The notes beneath the pieces are model-generated. The model was not told the DNA's origin. It saw only the letters and a program-made list of their open reading frames with translations, and made no database searches. A DNA stretch of 64,000 nucleotides from Cycas panzhihuaensis. Taxonomy: Eukaryota; Cycadophyta. A program made the translations under genes and the position numbers. Of the stretch, positions 14,564 through 26,126 are shown one piece after another. Within the stretch, counting starts at the first letter, position 1; every line of letters begins with the position of its first letter. The stretch is from assembly GCA_023213395.1 (NCBI GenBank), contig CM041465.1:46693741-46757740 (forward strand). Reading direction: 5' to 3'.

Positions 14564-17500
14564 ATGTCTTCTTCCACCGGCAGAGGCAGCAACTTCTTTT
14601 CTCAATTGGCTAATTTCAATTTTGCAAAGGTCTTTTCGTCCCCCGCTGCTTTGACTTCGGTACTTACCTCCTTCTGCACAATATCTCATAGCTACTTGTT
14701 CATTTTTCTTGTTTGGCACTGTCTGTTGTCGTATGGACTATATCTTTACCATCCTTAAAACTGTTGTCCACGTCATGCGATTTAACTTAGTTTGCGCTTA
14801 AGATGTGCGAAGTTTAATGTATGCATTGCAGCCTTGGAAGAAGACAGAAACCAAGACACGCAGGTCGGGAGTGAGTGCAGAATGCACTTCCATTGAAGAT
14901 GCCGCGTCATTCAAGCCAAAGGCACTTCCTATTTACTTCATTTCCAATTGGGATTGTTTCGTAATTGCATGTTCAAGAGTGTAGCAGAATTTTAGGTTTA
15001 ATTCAAATTGGTTAGAACCGGAGAGGGTTCAAATGGTCTCCATACATGGGATTACCGGTGCCCTTTTTCTTCTTATTCAGTCCAAGGAGTGATTAAACAA
15101 ATCATGATATATCCTATGAATTTTGGCATATGGTTTTCTGAGCCCATGTCGATCTTTGCGACAATTGTACACCTGTAAAGCCATTTGGGAGTTATCGGAC
15201 TAGGATTTTGTATATACAAAAGGGTTAAAAGGCTTTCGAAGGGATTATTTTATATAGGTGCGTCGGTATTTTATATCAGGACTTGCATGCATTTGTTTTG
15301 AGGAATTTCCAGTTAGATGACACTTGCTCGTTTTACATGACAGGTTATAGAAAAGAGCGACGAGGCCAGAGAAAGAATTGAACAGGCTTTGCATAAAAGC
15401 TACATATTCAAATCTCTAGATAAAGAGCAAACCAAAGTTGTAAGCCTTTCTCCTTTTGCTGTGGAAATGATTGTTGACAAGATGATTTTACAAAATCCTA
15501 TTTGCAGTTCAATGGTTTTGGAAGATACAGGTAAAAAATTGAATTATGATTTGACCTTACTTTTGTCAAATTTTTGGTAACTCTGGACAACCGTGACTTT
15601 TTCGGAGTTCCACTCTTGGCGAACTGAGTGTTCGAGTGATGTTTCATTGCCTTTGATAATTTAAACCTCTGGAATTATGATCTATCCCGTTTTTGTCATA
15701 TTTTTGGCCACCCTGGACAACCATAATTTTTCTTGAGGTCCTCCTTTGGGCATCATGTGATGCCTTGTGTTAATGTTCCAATGACGTTTCTTTGTCTTGC
15801 ATAATTCAACCCTGTAGCAGATACCATAGTTTTCTTTTTAAAGTCATGTTTCTTTCTAGTGTTCTATCTGAATCAGGTGTTTTTGTTTCTGATAATGGAA
15901 TATTCAGGTTGTCGATGCTGTGGAAGAGGTGAAGTATAATGCAGGGGATGTGATAATTAGGCAAGGCGACTCGGGTGATAGATTCTACCTCTTAGAGGTG
16001 CAATTATCTTCTTGGTGGAGTAGGGGTGGATTCCCATAATTGGTTATGTGAAACTAAATCTCTGTAACAGTAGGCCAAATGATTTATCCAGTGACCTATT
16101 TCTGGATTTTAGTGTAACGTAAAATACGGTGGGATTCATCCTTAATGAAGAGAATGATGTTAAGTGGAGGTTATTGATTATCAGACTGTAGGGGAAAAAA
16201 ATTTACTTTGGAAATTGTTGTGAATAGGATGGAGCTTGTGAAGTGTGGATAGATCGCCCAAATGAAGAACAAATGATGGTGAAGAATTATGTTTCAGGTG
16301 ATGGCTTTGGAGAGCTTGCTCTGCTCTATGATGCTCCACGTGCAGCAACTGTGAAGGTGAACTGATTTCTGCAGTAAAGCATGGGAGATGACTGATAAAG
16401 TTATTTTGATCATAGTTTATGAAGAGTTGAGACTTTTTCTTCTGATTCTAAACTTAGGGTGTTACATCGCAGGCAACCACAGACTGTGTGCTGTGGGCAG
16501 TTGATAGGATCACTTTCCGTACTATAATTATGAGTACAACAAGAGAGAAAAGAGAACTATATGAGAAATTCTTGGAAGATGTACCCCTTTTGCAGGTGCG
16601 GTGTCTTCTAATTACATATTTTCGATGTATGTAGAATTCTTTTGGGCTTCTAGTTTTTGTTTCGCCTGTTCGTTTCTTCACTTTGGCTTTTGAGATTTGT
16701 AGCCACTGACTGCTTTTGCTTAAGAATTCGCGTAGGATCCCAATCCGCTCCAATAACTCGATTTGATTTTTTGAATTTCAGGCAACAGAAGTAAATTTCT
16801 TTTTTTTTCTTTTTCCCCTAAGTGAAATATTGTTAATAACTATTTTGTTCTTCAATTTTTGTTATTAATATTGAAGAACACCTACGTGGTTTTTCCATTT
16901 CTTTTCTCAAATTTGAAGAGACAAACTTGTTTGGCTCGAGATTGAGAATTTGCCTAGGATCTTCTGCTTTTTCCTAAATGTGTTTTTTTTTTATGTTTTT
17001 TGTAATGATGGTACATACTTCTGGCACACAAATATGATGTTATCAGGCCAACTTGCTGTGGTTGGTCATTTTTGCCAATATTAGTCTTTTGTTTAGATAT
17101 AGATTAAAAACACAAAAGCGGAGAAGGATCCCCTTCCCAACTTACTAATTCTCTGGGATTTTAAAATTCAGGCAATAAAGCTTACAACAGCTAGGTTGGA
17201 TGCTAAATTTCCCGAACAGGGCTGGGAATAGATCTCAAGTCTTGGGCCACGAACTGCAGAATTTTACCTGTTTCTCTTAGGATCAAATCTTTTTCTCTAT
17301 GATTAATTAATAATATTTTTATTGATTTATCACGTGCTTCATTTTTAATGTTCGATTCTATTGCCTATTTGTTAATAGGATTAAAAAACCATTGAAATTA
17401 GGATTAACATTTTGGAAGGTGCCACTACCGATATATATATATATATATATTCGGTCTATACTTAAACTACATTTTTAAAGAATTATGGGAAGTATTGTTG

Positions 17501-18655
17501 AGAACTTTAATTATTGCTGTGTTGTCGGCCTGCATACTAAATGCTAAAATATATTTACTTCTCGCCATTATTGGTTTGAATCTGTATGCAATGCATTCGG
17601 TACATTGTTCTTTTACGATATTTCATTATCTTTGAACTTTGGTTTTAAAGATTTCAAACAGTTCATCATAAATACCACGTCTGAAATTTTCAATCAAACA
17701 TTTTTAAAAATTTCTTGAACCAGAACTGAATTTGATCTTTAAAGATGACATTTATTGTAAAATATAGAGTAAAGGCAAAAAATTGAAAGCTCTTTCGGTA
17801 ATTTTCTTTTACTGGCAGTGATATTCAGCTAGCTATTAAGCAGAATCTGGTTTCTCATCTTTTAAACGTATGGCCATTGTATTCTTTTGTGCAAGTAGAA
17901 ACTTGATAGGTACGAGAGATCAGCGATTGCCGATGTTTTAGAAGCTGAATACTTTGAAGCAGGAGAAAATATTATTGTCAAGGGACAACCAGGAGATAAA
18001 ATGTACTTCCTCGAAGATGTAAGTATACCAAATTATATTTATGGCTTCTTTACCACATCCCACCTGCAGCCCTCGGTTATTGTTTCTGTTGCCCCCCTAC
18101 CACATGTTGGCATTCGCCCCTTCGTTCTTTCCGTGGCCCTTTTACTACATCCTCCCTATCGGGGTCGGGATGCATTATTGTTGTTTTAGTAAACCCCAGG
18201 CTCCCCCTTCATTCTTACTTCTCGACTTGAGTTCTTTCTGACTCAGAAAGACATTTTCAGGGAGAAGCACAAGTCAAGGCCGGTGAAAAGGTGATAATGA
18301 AATACAAAAGGGGGGACTATTTTGGAGAGTTGGCTTTGCTCAATGACAAACCTCGTGCTGCCACTGTAACTGCAGTCACTAAATGCAAATGTGCCTCAAT
18401 TGATCGAGATAGCTTTAAGGTAAAGTCAATTCAAACTACAGTCATTGCATTGTACCGTCATATAAACCCCGATCCCCCATGCCTGTGTATATATATATAT
18501 ATATATTCAACTATGGAATTTAGTATATATCTCAAATTATTTGTGAAATTTAACATGCAAAATCGTTTCTACAGAGATTGTTCGGGAAAGTGGAAGGCGT
18601 CCTGCAAAACAAGAAAAGTGTATATGTAAATTGTGAGGATGAGAGTGCCAAATAA
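14564..18655 (+). CDS. cAMP-dependent protein kinase regulatory subunit (PKA-R), nine exons
   Basis: Proposed exons: 14564-14659, 14832-14921, 15344-15439, 15908-15997, 16228-16356, 16473-16595, 17899-18018, 18261-18419, 18575-18655; 327 codons, all introns phase 0. Residues 42-49 (RRSGVSAE) match the R-subunit inhibitor site; the phosphoacceptor position is Gly45, so it is a type I-like pseudosubstrate. CNB-A has GDSGDRFYLLEDG (from about 113) and phosphate-binding cassette FGELALLYDAPRAATV (151-166, Glu153, Arg162). CNB-B has GQPGDKMYFLED (237-248) and FGELALLNDKPRAATV (269-284, Glu271, Arg280). Tyr213 sits where RI-alpha has capping Trp260, and Tyr318 aligns with capping Tyr371. By family knowledge it would inhibit a PKA catalytic subunit until cAMP binds; PRAA rather than PRTA favours cAMP over cGMP. 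No N-terminal dimerisation/docking domain precedes the inhibitor site, so it is probably monomeric. A PP2C-CNB-kinase fusion is excluded by the short N terminus and the stop. Confidence 0.93.
14922..15343 (+). other. intron 2 of PKA-R with GC donor or alternative GT donor
   Basis: Homology to animal R subunits places the exon 2/3 joint as FKPK|VIEK. That requires the non-consensus donor AAG|GCACTT at 14922. A GT donor at 14961 (TTC|GTAATT) is in the same phase and would insert 13 residues (ALPIYFISNWDCF) between inhibitor site and CNB-A. Both isoforms keep the frame, so both are possible. The acceptor is cag|GTTATAG at 15341-15344. Confidence 0.6.
16596..17898 (+). other. intron 6 of PKA-R, the longest
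   Basis: This 1303-base intron separates CNB-A from CNB-B. It contains decoy acceptors (for example ttcaggcaaca near 16779 and ttcaggcaata near 17168) and a short (AT)n near 17432-17450. The true acceptor at 17898 is set by homology: LLQ|KLDRYERS keeps the spacing of the animal proteins exactly. Confidence 0.8.
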
Positions 18656-18909
18656 GAAACGAATGGGAATATATTGTTGTCCGGATTACAGAAATAATAT
18701 GCACGTTTACAATTTACAACCGAACATTGACTTGCGCGGAATGGCTGCACCGATTGAAATAACTTCGAAATATTCCAACTTTCTAATATCTTATTATTAA
18801 AATATAAAAGACTCAATTATTTCCAGGGTTTTAGAACGGAGGGCTCTTCAACATTAAATGATTTTGTGTGTTTCACGAAATGAAATGAAATATTGAATGC
18901 CATATGAAA
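18656..18909 (+). other. 3' flank of PKA-R, probable 3' UTR
   Basis: The AT-rich run attattaaaatataaaag near 18792-18810 could hold a poly(A) signal. There is no coding sequence. Confidence 0.4.
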
Positions 18910-19077
18910 CGCTCGAGTTCAATTTAGGTATTAAGCGATCTACTTTTGCAATTTGTAATAATGGTTTACATCTTATATGATGAGCGTTGAGACGCTTGAG
19001 TTCAATTTTTGGTAATATTCGATCCATTTTTGCAATTTTTAATAATGGTTTACATCTTATCTTATATGACGACGGTT
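18910..19077 (+). repeat. tandem duplication, 2 x about 83 bp
   Basis: The phrase beginning cgctcgagttcaattt at 18910 recurs as cgcttgagttcaattt at 18993. It is followed in both by matching sequence through taataatggtttacatctta. The copies have diverged by substitutions and short indels. Confidence 0.85.
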
Positions 19078-19853
19078 GAAAGGCCTTTTAGATTCTCTTC
19101 CTAGTAGATGTAACATTCCTCATGTCCATTGTGACGGTGATGTGAAATCTCTTTTTTTAATTGTGCATGCCATTTTAGTGCTCGATGTCCCTTGCCTTCA
19201 ACTTTAGCATTGTTGGATACTTGATGTATTCTTTCTTGTGCAATAGTTCAGTTGTGACTCATACTTTTATTTCACTTTTTATTCATGCAATTTTCACTAT
19301 ATGTCATTGATACTCTTTTTTCTTCCAACCAATTAGGGAAGATGAGCATTTTTGTTGATTAGTCTAATATTGATTATTTCTTTGTAATATGTCATTTTCA
19401 TTTTCATTGTCCCATAATGTCTCATTGGCTTCGTCTTGAATATATTTTGTAAGTGCTATTCTCTATCTTAGGCATTGGTTTATGGCTATTGTTTTAGCCA
19501 TCCTTTAGTCCAATTTCATTTTAATCTTTGATGCCCTTCACATCTTTTATCCTTCACATGAGGTTAAAGCATGTGTCATGATACTATGATTTTATAGATA
19601 GATAGTTAGAACACTTAGTTTTATATAATAATATTCTCTAGAGGAAATTGGGAAGCAAAGACACAATTTTATGAACTTGTATGTGTTAAGTGCAAAAGGG
19701 ATAAATATATCATCATTAAGCATGTATATACATAAAGTCTACAATTTATCCTAACGTATTTTTTTATCATGACAGATACTTTGCTTATTCCCTTGTAGTT
19801 ATGGTAATGCAAGAGTTATCATATTTTGTAGAGCTATTAACTAATGAATCCTT
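19078..19853. other. intergenic, no gene seen
   Basis: AT-rich DNA with no conserved coding frame or recognised element. Confidence 0.4.
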
Positions 19854-20540
19854 CTCCTTTGGTTGAAATTTTGATGTGTTCTTTCTTTTTGAACTTGATT
19901 GATTTCAATGCTCTGATATAAGATCCATGCTTTAATATCAGGAGGTGTAAATGCTTCATTTAGAAAGGCCTTCAACTAATTTGAATAAGTACAATTCTTT
20001 AAATGTGATCAAATGATCATTGAAGGCCCTTTTGGGTCATAATAAATTACCTTGGCAATACATGCCTTATGAACAAAATACCCTCATACTTGACTCATTT
20101 GAAAACAATGTGATTGATGTTGTGTATGATTGTTATATGTTATTTGTATTTTGCATGGTAAGGTTTGACTTCTTTCTAGTCATGTTATTTATGACCAATA
20201 ACCGGCAAGTCCTCCTTTGGTTGAATCTTTGATGTATTCTCTTCTAATTCAACTTGATTTGGATGGTTTGTTCCAAGATTCATGTATTGATATTAAGAGG
20301 TGTTATGCTTAAGATTTTATCCAAGTTGCTTGTTCAGGTAGCAACTTTGAGTGAGATGTAATGAACAATGAAGTTCCTTTTTGGATCATGATGAATGACC
20401 TCATCCTTGCATGTCTTACAAATAAAATACCACCCTAGTTGATTTGTTTGAAAGTAGTGTAATTGATGCTGCATATGACCATTGCATAGAGTTTATAATT
20501 TGGTTGACTAGGTAGGTATGGTTTCTTCCACTGTAATTTG
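19854..20540. repeat. tandem duplication, 2 x about 358 bp
   Basis: Copy 1 starts ctcctttggttgaa at 19854 and copy 2 at 20212. Both continue through a matching stretch that includes aggtgt, a ttttggatcat/ttttgggtcat motif and an acaaaataccc-like motif about 220 bases in. Divergence is substantial, so the duplication is old. Confidence 0.75.
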
Positions 20541-20697
20541 AAAATATCTATTGTGTAGCATTTTTCTCCATTATTTTTTTTCATTGGTTTTTAGCATATC
20601 ATTGTAAGATGAACAAATTATGGATGGCATTATCTTCAAAATCTCATGTTGTTTGAGCCTTTTATTTTGAAAATTGTTGAAGTCGCAAGTATTAATG

Positions 20698-21580
20698 TTG
20701 ATATTAATGATTTTTTTTTTTGGACTATTTGATTTTATTCAAATTTCATATTAGATGTTTCTTTATTATGTTTTTCACCAATACAAGTTTTGTTGATAGG
20801 ACCAAGAGAGAGAGAGAGGGAGAGGGATTTATTTCTATAACTAAAAATGCACCTTTTAACATTTCTTTTTAAGCTTGAAATATGTCTCTTCAATCCATGT
20901 CCAATCTTCCATCTATGTAATGGCTTCATTTTAGGTTTGTTAAATGATAAACACAACACACACATGAACACATTCTTTTACATATGGATCTACATGTGTG
21001 GGGGTGCTCTTTGATGACTTCACTTTTGTATGATTGTTTGGATTTGATTATTGTGCTTTTAGGGTTATACATCTTAATTGTTTGCCTAATATAATTGGCA
21101 AATGAATACTACTTTGGATAGTTGCTTGTTGAGGTATGCAATGTTTGCAATCAAGGCAGATTATGCATATAATAGGAGGATATTTATTCATCTTGCTATT
21201 TTTGTCTTAGTGCATCTTGTCTCTTTTAGGCATTGTTTACTCAGTCAATATAAATATTGAAGAGTGTTATAAATAGTGATATCCTAATTTACTTATAATG
21301 TTGCCTTCTTTGTCTTCTGAGTTATCTTATTTGTTTTCATGTTGATTATGATTCTTTTATAGAAGGTATAGGTGATGGCTTGTAGATGTTCAAATATTCC
21401 TAAATAATCTCTTTAAAGAGTTATCTATTAGGGATTGTACCCTCTATTTTTAAAGCCCACATAACATAGTATAGTATGCCATTTCTATTTTACTTGCCAT
21501 TTTGTAATGGTTATTAAGGTGATTAGGTTGGTCAATTATTAAATGTTAGGTTCCATTTTGTGCCTATGTGTATATTAGAG
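20698..21580. repeat. tandem unit 1 of an 883-bp duplication
   Basis: It begins ttgatattaatga followed by a T run, then a (GA)n patch near 20803-20827. Sequence throughout matches the adjacent unit starting at 21581. It contains the intact site gcatataataggagg near 21166-21180, equivalent to the place where unit 2 is interrupted by element B. Confidence 0.85.
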
Positions 21581-21686
21581 TTGATATTAATGATTTTTTT
21601 TTTTTGGGGTTTCTTTGATTTTATTCAAATTTTGTATTAGGTGCTTTTTTCCTATAATTTTCAATTGTACAAGTTTTATTGGTAGG

Positions 21687-21738
<52 letters not shown>

Positions 21739-22075
21739 CCATAATTGAAAGTCCACCTTTCAACATTTCTTTTTAAGCCTAAAATATATCTCTTCAAGGC
21801 ATGTATAATCTTCCATTTATGCAGTGGCTCCATTTTAGGTTTAATAAATGATAAACACAATACACACATGAATACATTCTTTTACATATAGATCTACATG
21901 TTTGGGCGTGTTCTTTAACGATTTCACCTTTGTAAGATTTTTTTTAAATTTGATTATCATGTTTTTAGGGTTATCCATCCTAGTTGGTTGCTTATTTTAA
22001 TTGGCAAATGAGTAATTACTTTGGTTAATTATTTGTTAAGGTATGAAGTGCAGGTAAAGAGGATTGTGCATATAA
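21581..22075. repeat. tandem unit 2, left part (interrupted)
   Basis: This repeats 20698 onward at a period of 883 bases, with an expanded (GA)n run near 21690-21735. The unit stops at the TSD TATAA (22071-22075) and resumes at 32132 beyond element B. Confidence 0.85.
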
Positions 22076-22570
22076 TGAAAAGAAAATATAACCGCATAAA
22101 TAATGTATTAAGAGAACTCTAAACCATGCACAAAATAAATAACATAAATAAACTAAGCACACAACAAAGAACACCAGGAGATTTTGGTCTAAGTTTAGAC
22201 ATTTTATTAATCTAAGCAACAACTAAAGAATTATCAAGATGAAAATATCAACTCTTCTTATCGATTTATCAAACTCATTTAACTTTTTTACATGTATCGT
22301 TATATAAGAATATATAAATATAAATTTATAAGATACTGTTTTGTGATTTTACAATATAATCGACATAGACCATGGGTCAAAAATGATCCTCGTAAGACAC
22401 CTAAAAGTTTTTCGTGGGAGCTGCTACCTTTGAACCTCCACTTTGGGATACGTTGGCCTCCCAAACCCTTTAGTTAAAGGCCCTACAACAGACCCCCGAA
22501 CCTCACAAAAGGGCATGAGTGTAACATTTATACCTATGGAACACATGTAAAGTGTTCAACATATCTAACA
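22076..22570 (-). repeat. 3' LTR of element B
   Basis: It starts TG at 22076 and ends ...TCTAACA at 22570. It matches 31632-32126 along its length with many substitutions, so the insertion is not recent. Confidence 0.85.
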
Positions 22571-22722
22571 AACTCTAATTTATTGAGCACTTTACAAAAA
22601 ACCTGCATACATAACTACTAAATTCCAAAATAATAAATATTTATTATCTTTCTACACCATCTAAATTTTTTTATGTTAACAATCTTGATCAATGAGTCTT
22701 AAACATTTTTTTATGTATCAAT
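22571..22722 (-). pseudogene. element B RNase H C-terminal remnant
   Basis: Reading the minus strand, this sequence continues the RNase H that breaks off at 26418. It includes an IKKFRWC-like end that corresponds to the usual terminal segment of Copia RNase H. Stops are present. Confidence 0.5.
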
Positions 22723-23025
22723 TGTTAGATTAATGTTCATTATCTCCTTGGGATCATGTGAGCCACACCCGTCATCATTTAGATAAGGTAATATTATTTT
22801 ATTAAGTTTATTATTTTATTATAATTTGAATTTGGAGGTTGAGAGGGATCCCATCTCCCAAATATAAATTTATGGGGTTCAAAACCCTTGGTGTTCATCA
22901 ACACCACTTACATTGTGTAAATTTGTTAATTTTAAACAATATGAATTAAAATGGTTTACAATATGGATTGAAATAGTTTTAAATATGGATTGAATCTGTT
23001 CCACTTTGTCTTCATTGCACTTTCA
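22723..23025 (+). repeat. 5' LTR of element D
   Basis: It starts TGTTAGATTAATG and ends ...CACTTTCA. It matches 26127-26417, including tctccttgggatcatgtgag and aatataaatttatgggg. Confidence 0.85.
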
Positions 23026-23027
23026 TT

Positions 23028-23040
23028 TGGTATCAGAGTC
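23028..23040 (+). other. primer-binding site of element D
   Basis: tggtatcagagtc is complementary to the 3' end of initiator methionine tRNA, two bases after the LTR. Confidence 0.85.
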
Positions 23041-23654
23041 AGTTCATATAAGGCACGACAAGTTTTTTATTTAATATTTATTTAATTTATAACATTATAT
23101 CAATATAGTTTATATAGTGTTTTGTTATAATTTTTTATTATTTTTATTTGTATGCTCTATTTTTTCAAAATCTCTCTAGTTTTTTGTATCCTTTGTTGGC
23201 ATGCATAGTCCAACACACATTTGGAGTGTTTATATTTAAGTTTTATTAAGTTTTTATAAGGATTTAATCATTTTTCTAATTATTTTTTTTTAAGTTGCTA
23301 CTTCTTTCCTGAGCTTCGTTAGGCTACTGCTCTCTCCACAACGGAAGAAACTACATCATATGACTACTCATCTTTATCCTTGTTGAGTCTAGATTGCAAC
23401 AAAATAAATGGTTCGAAAAATCGTCACCCTAGTGTTGAGATATTGCTCTCGAAAGTTAGCTTACTCCTTTTAGCTATTGAAATTCCATAACTCCTCTTGT
23501 TATTTGCTTATTTCACTTTTATTTTTCTTCAGATAGCTTCATACTAGGGGTGCATGCGTGATAAGGTCTGGATAGAGCAGCCTTTGAGTGATTTTGGGCC
23601 CTCTCTGAGCCGTACGACCTCCATGTAGTCTATATGACCTCCCTATCTTCATTG

Positions 23655-23658
<4 letters not shown>

Positions 23659-23696
<38 letters not shown>
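23659..23696 (+). repeat. (CT)n microsatellite
   Basis: About 19 CT repeats inside the leader of element D. Confidence 0.95.
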
Positions 23697-23700
<4 letters not shown>

Positions 23701-25439
23701 CATATCATTGTGAAATTTGAGCTGTGATTTGCTAGCATCTGTATCTAGGCACCCCTCAAATTTTGTTTCAATTCGAGTTGTGTGGAGAAAGAACGATCTC
23801 ATCGAAGTTTTGCATGTGCACGCGGGTCATACATAATACACTTAAATTTATTTCATATATTTTTTTATAAAGTTGAATTTTAATTTAATTATTTTTTATA
23901 ATATTTTAAGTTCGTACATGGATAAGGCTTTTAGCCTCCACCTTTCGGTCTTATTATGTCCCATATGATCGAGATTTATTGATTAAAGGGGTAGATTTCA
24001 ACTTTTTATTAATTATTTTTTATAATTTTGGATATAAAGGATATTAAGCAATTTTTATGAAATTTCAAGTCTGTTAACCCCCTTTAGACCTTAGTGGTTG
24101 ATCATTTGGGCCCTCCATGTCACCAAGGGCCTTATTTCAAAGGGGCTTAACCCCCCTTTACATAGTTTTTTTGCCTTAAAAGGGTCTTTGTATTGTTTTC
24201 GTTATATCTTTTGATCCAGAAGTCTGTTTTTTGAACAATTGGATCCATTGGAAAAGTATTTTGAAGATCTACATATTGAATGGGTTTTAATGAGATTTGA
24301 AGATGTTTTGTAGGGTTTTGAGGCTGGTAAAATTAGGCCTTTTAGTTGACCTTAGTTTGGCTTGGTTTCAATTATTTTGAGTTACTTTTTCATTCTACTT
24401 TGGCATATTTACATATTATTGATTCACTAATCTATTGTTGACTATTTCATTTGTTTTTAGAAGCTCACAATTAATATTTTGTAGTTTTAGTCATATTTTA
24501 GCCTCTTAAAGAAAAAATAGACTTTCGAAAGTGAAAATTTTAAACTAGTGCTCTCTAACTCTCAATACCTCTATTTTTAAAGTTGTCATTTCATTCTATG
24601 GTTTATTTATTTTAAGTTTAAACTTATTTCAAGCCTATTTCATTTATTTTTTGAGCTAATTTATTTATCTAAAGGATACTTTTAAAGTGCATTCAAGGTC
24701 AAATAAAAGTGTATATTTTAAGGGTATATTCAAAGCATATTTTATATCTTTTGTAGTTTGAAAATGGTTCATACAAAAGCATATTTATTACTCATTTAAT
24801 TTTAATTTTTAATTTATTTATCTATATGGTGAAACAAATAGTAGACTCATTTTGCTCCTTTTTAGCTATTTATTAAAGTCAATTAAGGTACTTTTTATTG
24901 CATCTAAAGATGCATTTAGATTGCATCCTATTGCATAAGATCATTCGAAAATCATTTTATTTCTTTTAGAGCTTATTTGAGTTATATTAAAAGTTTTGTT
25001 ATTTCATTTATATACTTCATTCAAAAGGTGGATTCATTGACTTCATTTAAAAAGGGATTATTTAGTCTTTATATTTGTTTCAGAACGGAACATATTTTAA
25101 AATTGTTTTCTTTTATGTATTAAGAAGGAATCTTATTGATTTGAAAGAGATTATTGTATTTCAAGTTGTTTATTATCCTAAGGTTTATATTGTATCATTT
25201 TAGAAAAAATATTGATCTATATTTGCTTCATTTAAAAAAAGTTCAATTTGAAAATATACATATTTCTTTTATTACTAAGTTATTTTTCATTGATTAAGAA
25301 GGAATCTTGTTGAAAGTTCATGCGAAAGGAGTTTTATTGCATTTTTTAAGTTATTTGAAGTTAAAAAGATTCTTATTTGTTTATTAAGACTATATCTTTT
25401 AGATTATATATTAAAGTCTTTTACAATAACAACTTATTT

Positions 25440-26060
25440 AGATGACATGCTATTTCTCATGTTCGATGGAGTTGATTTTCAACTTTGGAGTAAAGTAATA
25501 AAATCATATTTTATTGTAAGTGATCTTTGAAAGTTTGTAAATGATGGTTATTTAGAAGATGAACTAAATTAAAAAAAAAAATATGAAAAAATATACTTTA
25601 ATTTTTTGTATATTAGATGACACTACATTATGTAGCGTAAGTGAAATGACGACGTTTTCAACTACATGGGATACCTTGGAATTATTTTATGGGGGAGACA
25701 CTATAGAACAAGATGAAACTAATTATATTAATAGTGTTTTACATATAGGGCAAATGTTAGAGTAGGTTAATAATGATGTATTGGTTAATGTCGATGACTC
25801 CAACCAAATTGATGATTACATTGTTGAATTTGATAGTGCTATGTGTACCATTGACCCAGTCGATTCAAACAAAGTAAAAGATGAAGAAAACAAAGATCTT
25901 AATGCAACTACACCTACTCAAGTTAACCTCATCCTAATAAGACAAGCTTGGAAACCACTTGAACCACACATTATTAAGGAGGATTATATAGCGAGGACAA
26001 TAATGTAGGATGGTGACAAAGCAAGAGAACAAGTAGTGGATCTCTTTCAAAGTTTTTTTA
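25440..26060 (+). pseudogene. element D gag remnant
   Basis: A Copia gag-type N terminus is visible near 25449-25555 (FDGVDFQLWSKVIKSYF, a stop, then KFVNDGYLE). A second open part lies at about 25583-25765 (TWDTLELFYGGD) and a third at 25781-26008. The first part fits the gag/DUF4219 pattern. The later parts are assigned by position and resemblance only. Confidence 0.55.
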
Positions 26061-26126
26061 AAGTATAAGTTTCACAAATTTAAAGAAAAGTTTGAAGATG
26101 TATGTAATGAAAATTATAGTGGAGAA

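Noticed and set aside
15389-15580. Open frame continuing past exon 3 of the PKA-R gene
   Set aside because: Homology and a consensus donor (GTT|gtaagc) end the exon at 15439. The rest is intron 3, and exon 4 restores the domain exactly.
18291-18629. Single open frame running from exon 8 across intron 8
   Set aside because: It reads through a 155-base intron. The true last exon (18575-18655) is in another frame and matches the R-subunit C terminus.
14564-18655. PP2C-CNB-kinase fusion protein or CNG ion channel, the usual plant proteins with CNB domains
   Set aside because: There is no phosphatase, kinase or transmembrane sequence, and the inhibitor site directly before CNB-A is specific to PKA R subunits.
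20800-23700. CRISPR-like arrays at the GA/CT repeats
   Set aside because: They are simple (GA)n and (CT)n microsatellites without spacers, in a plant genome.
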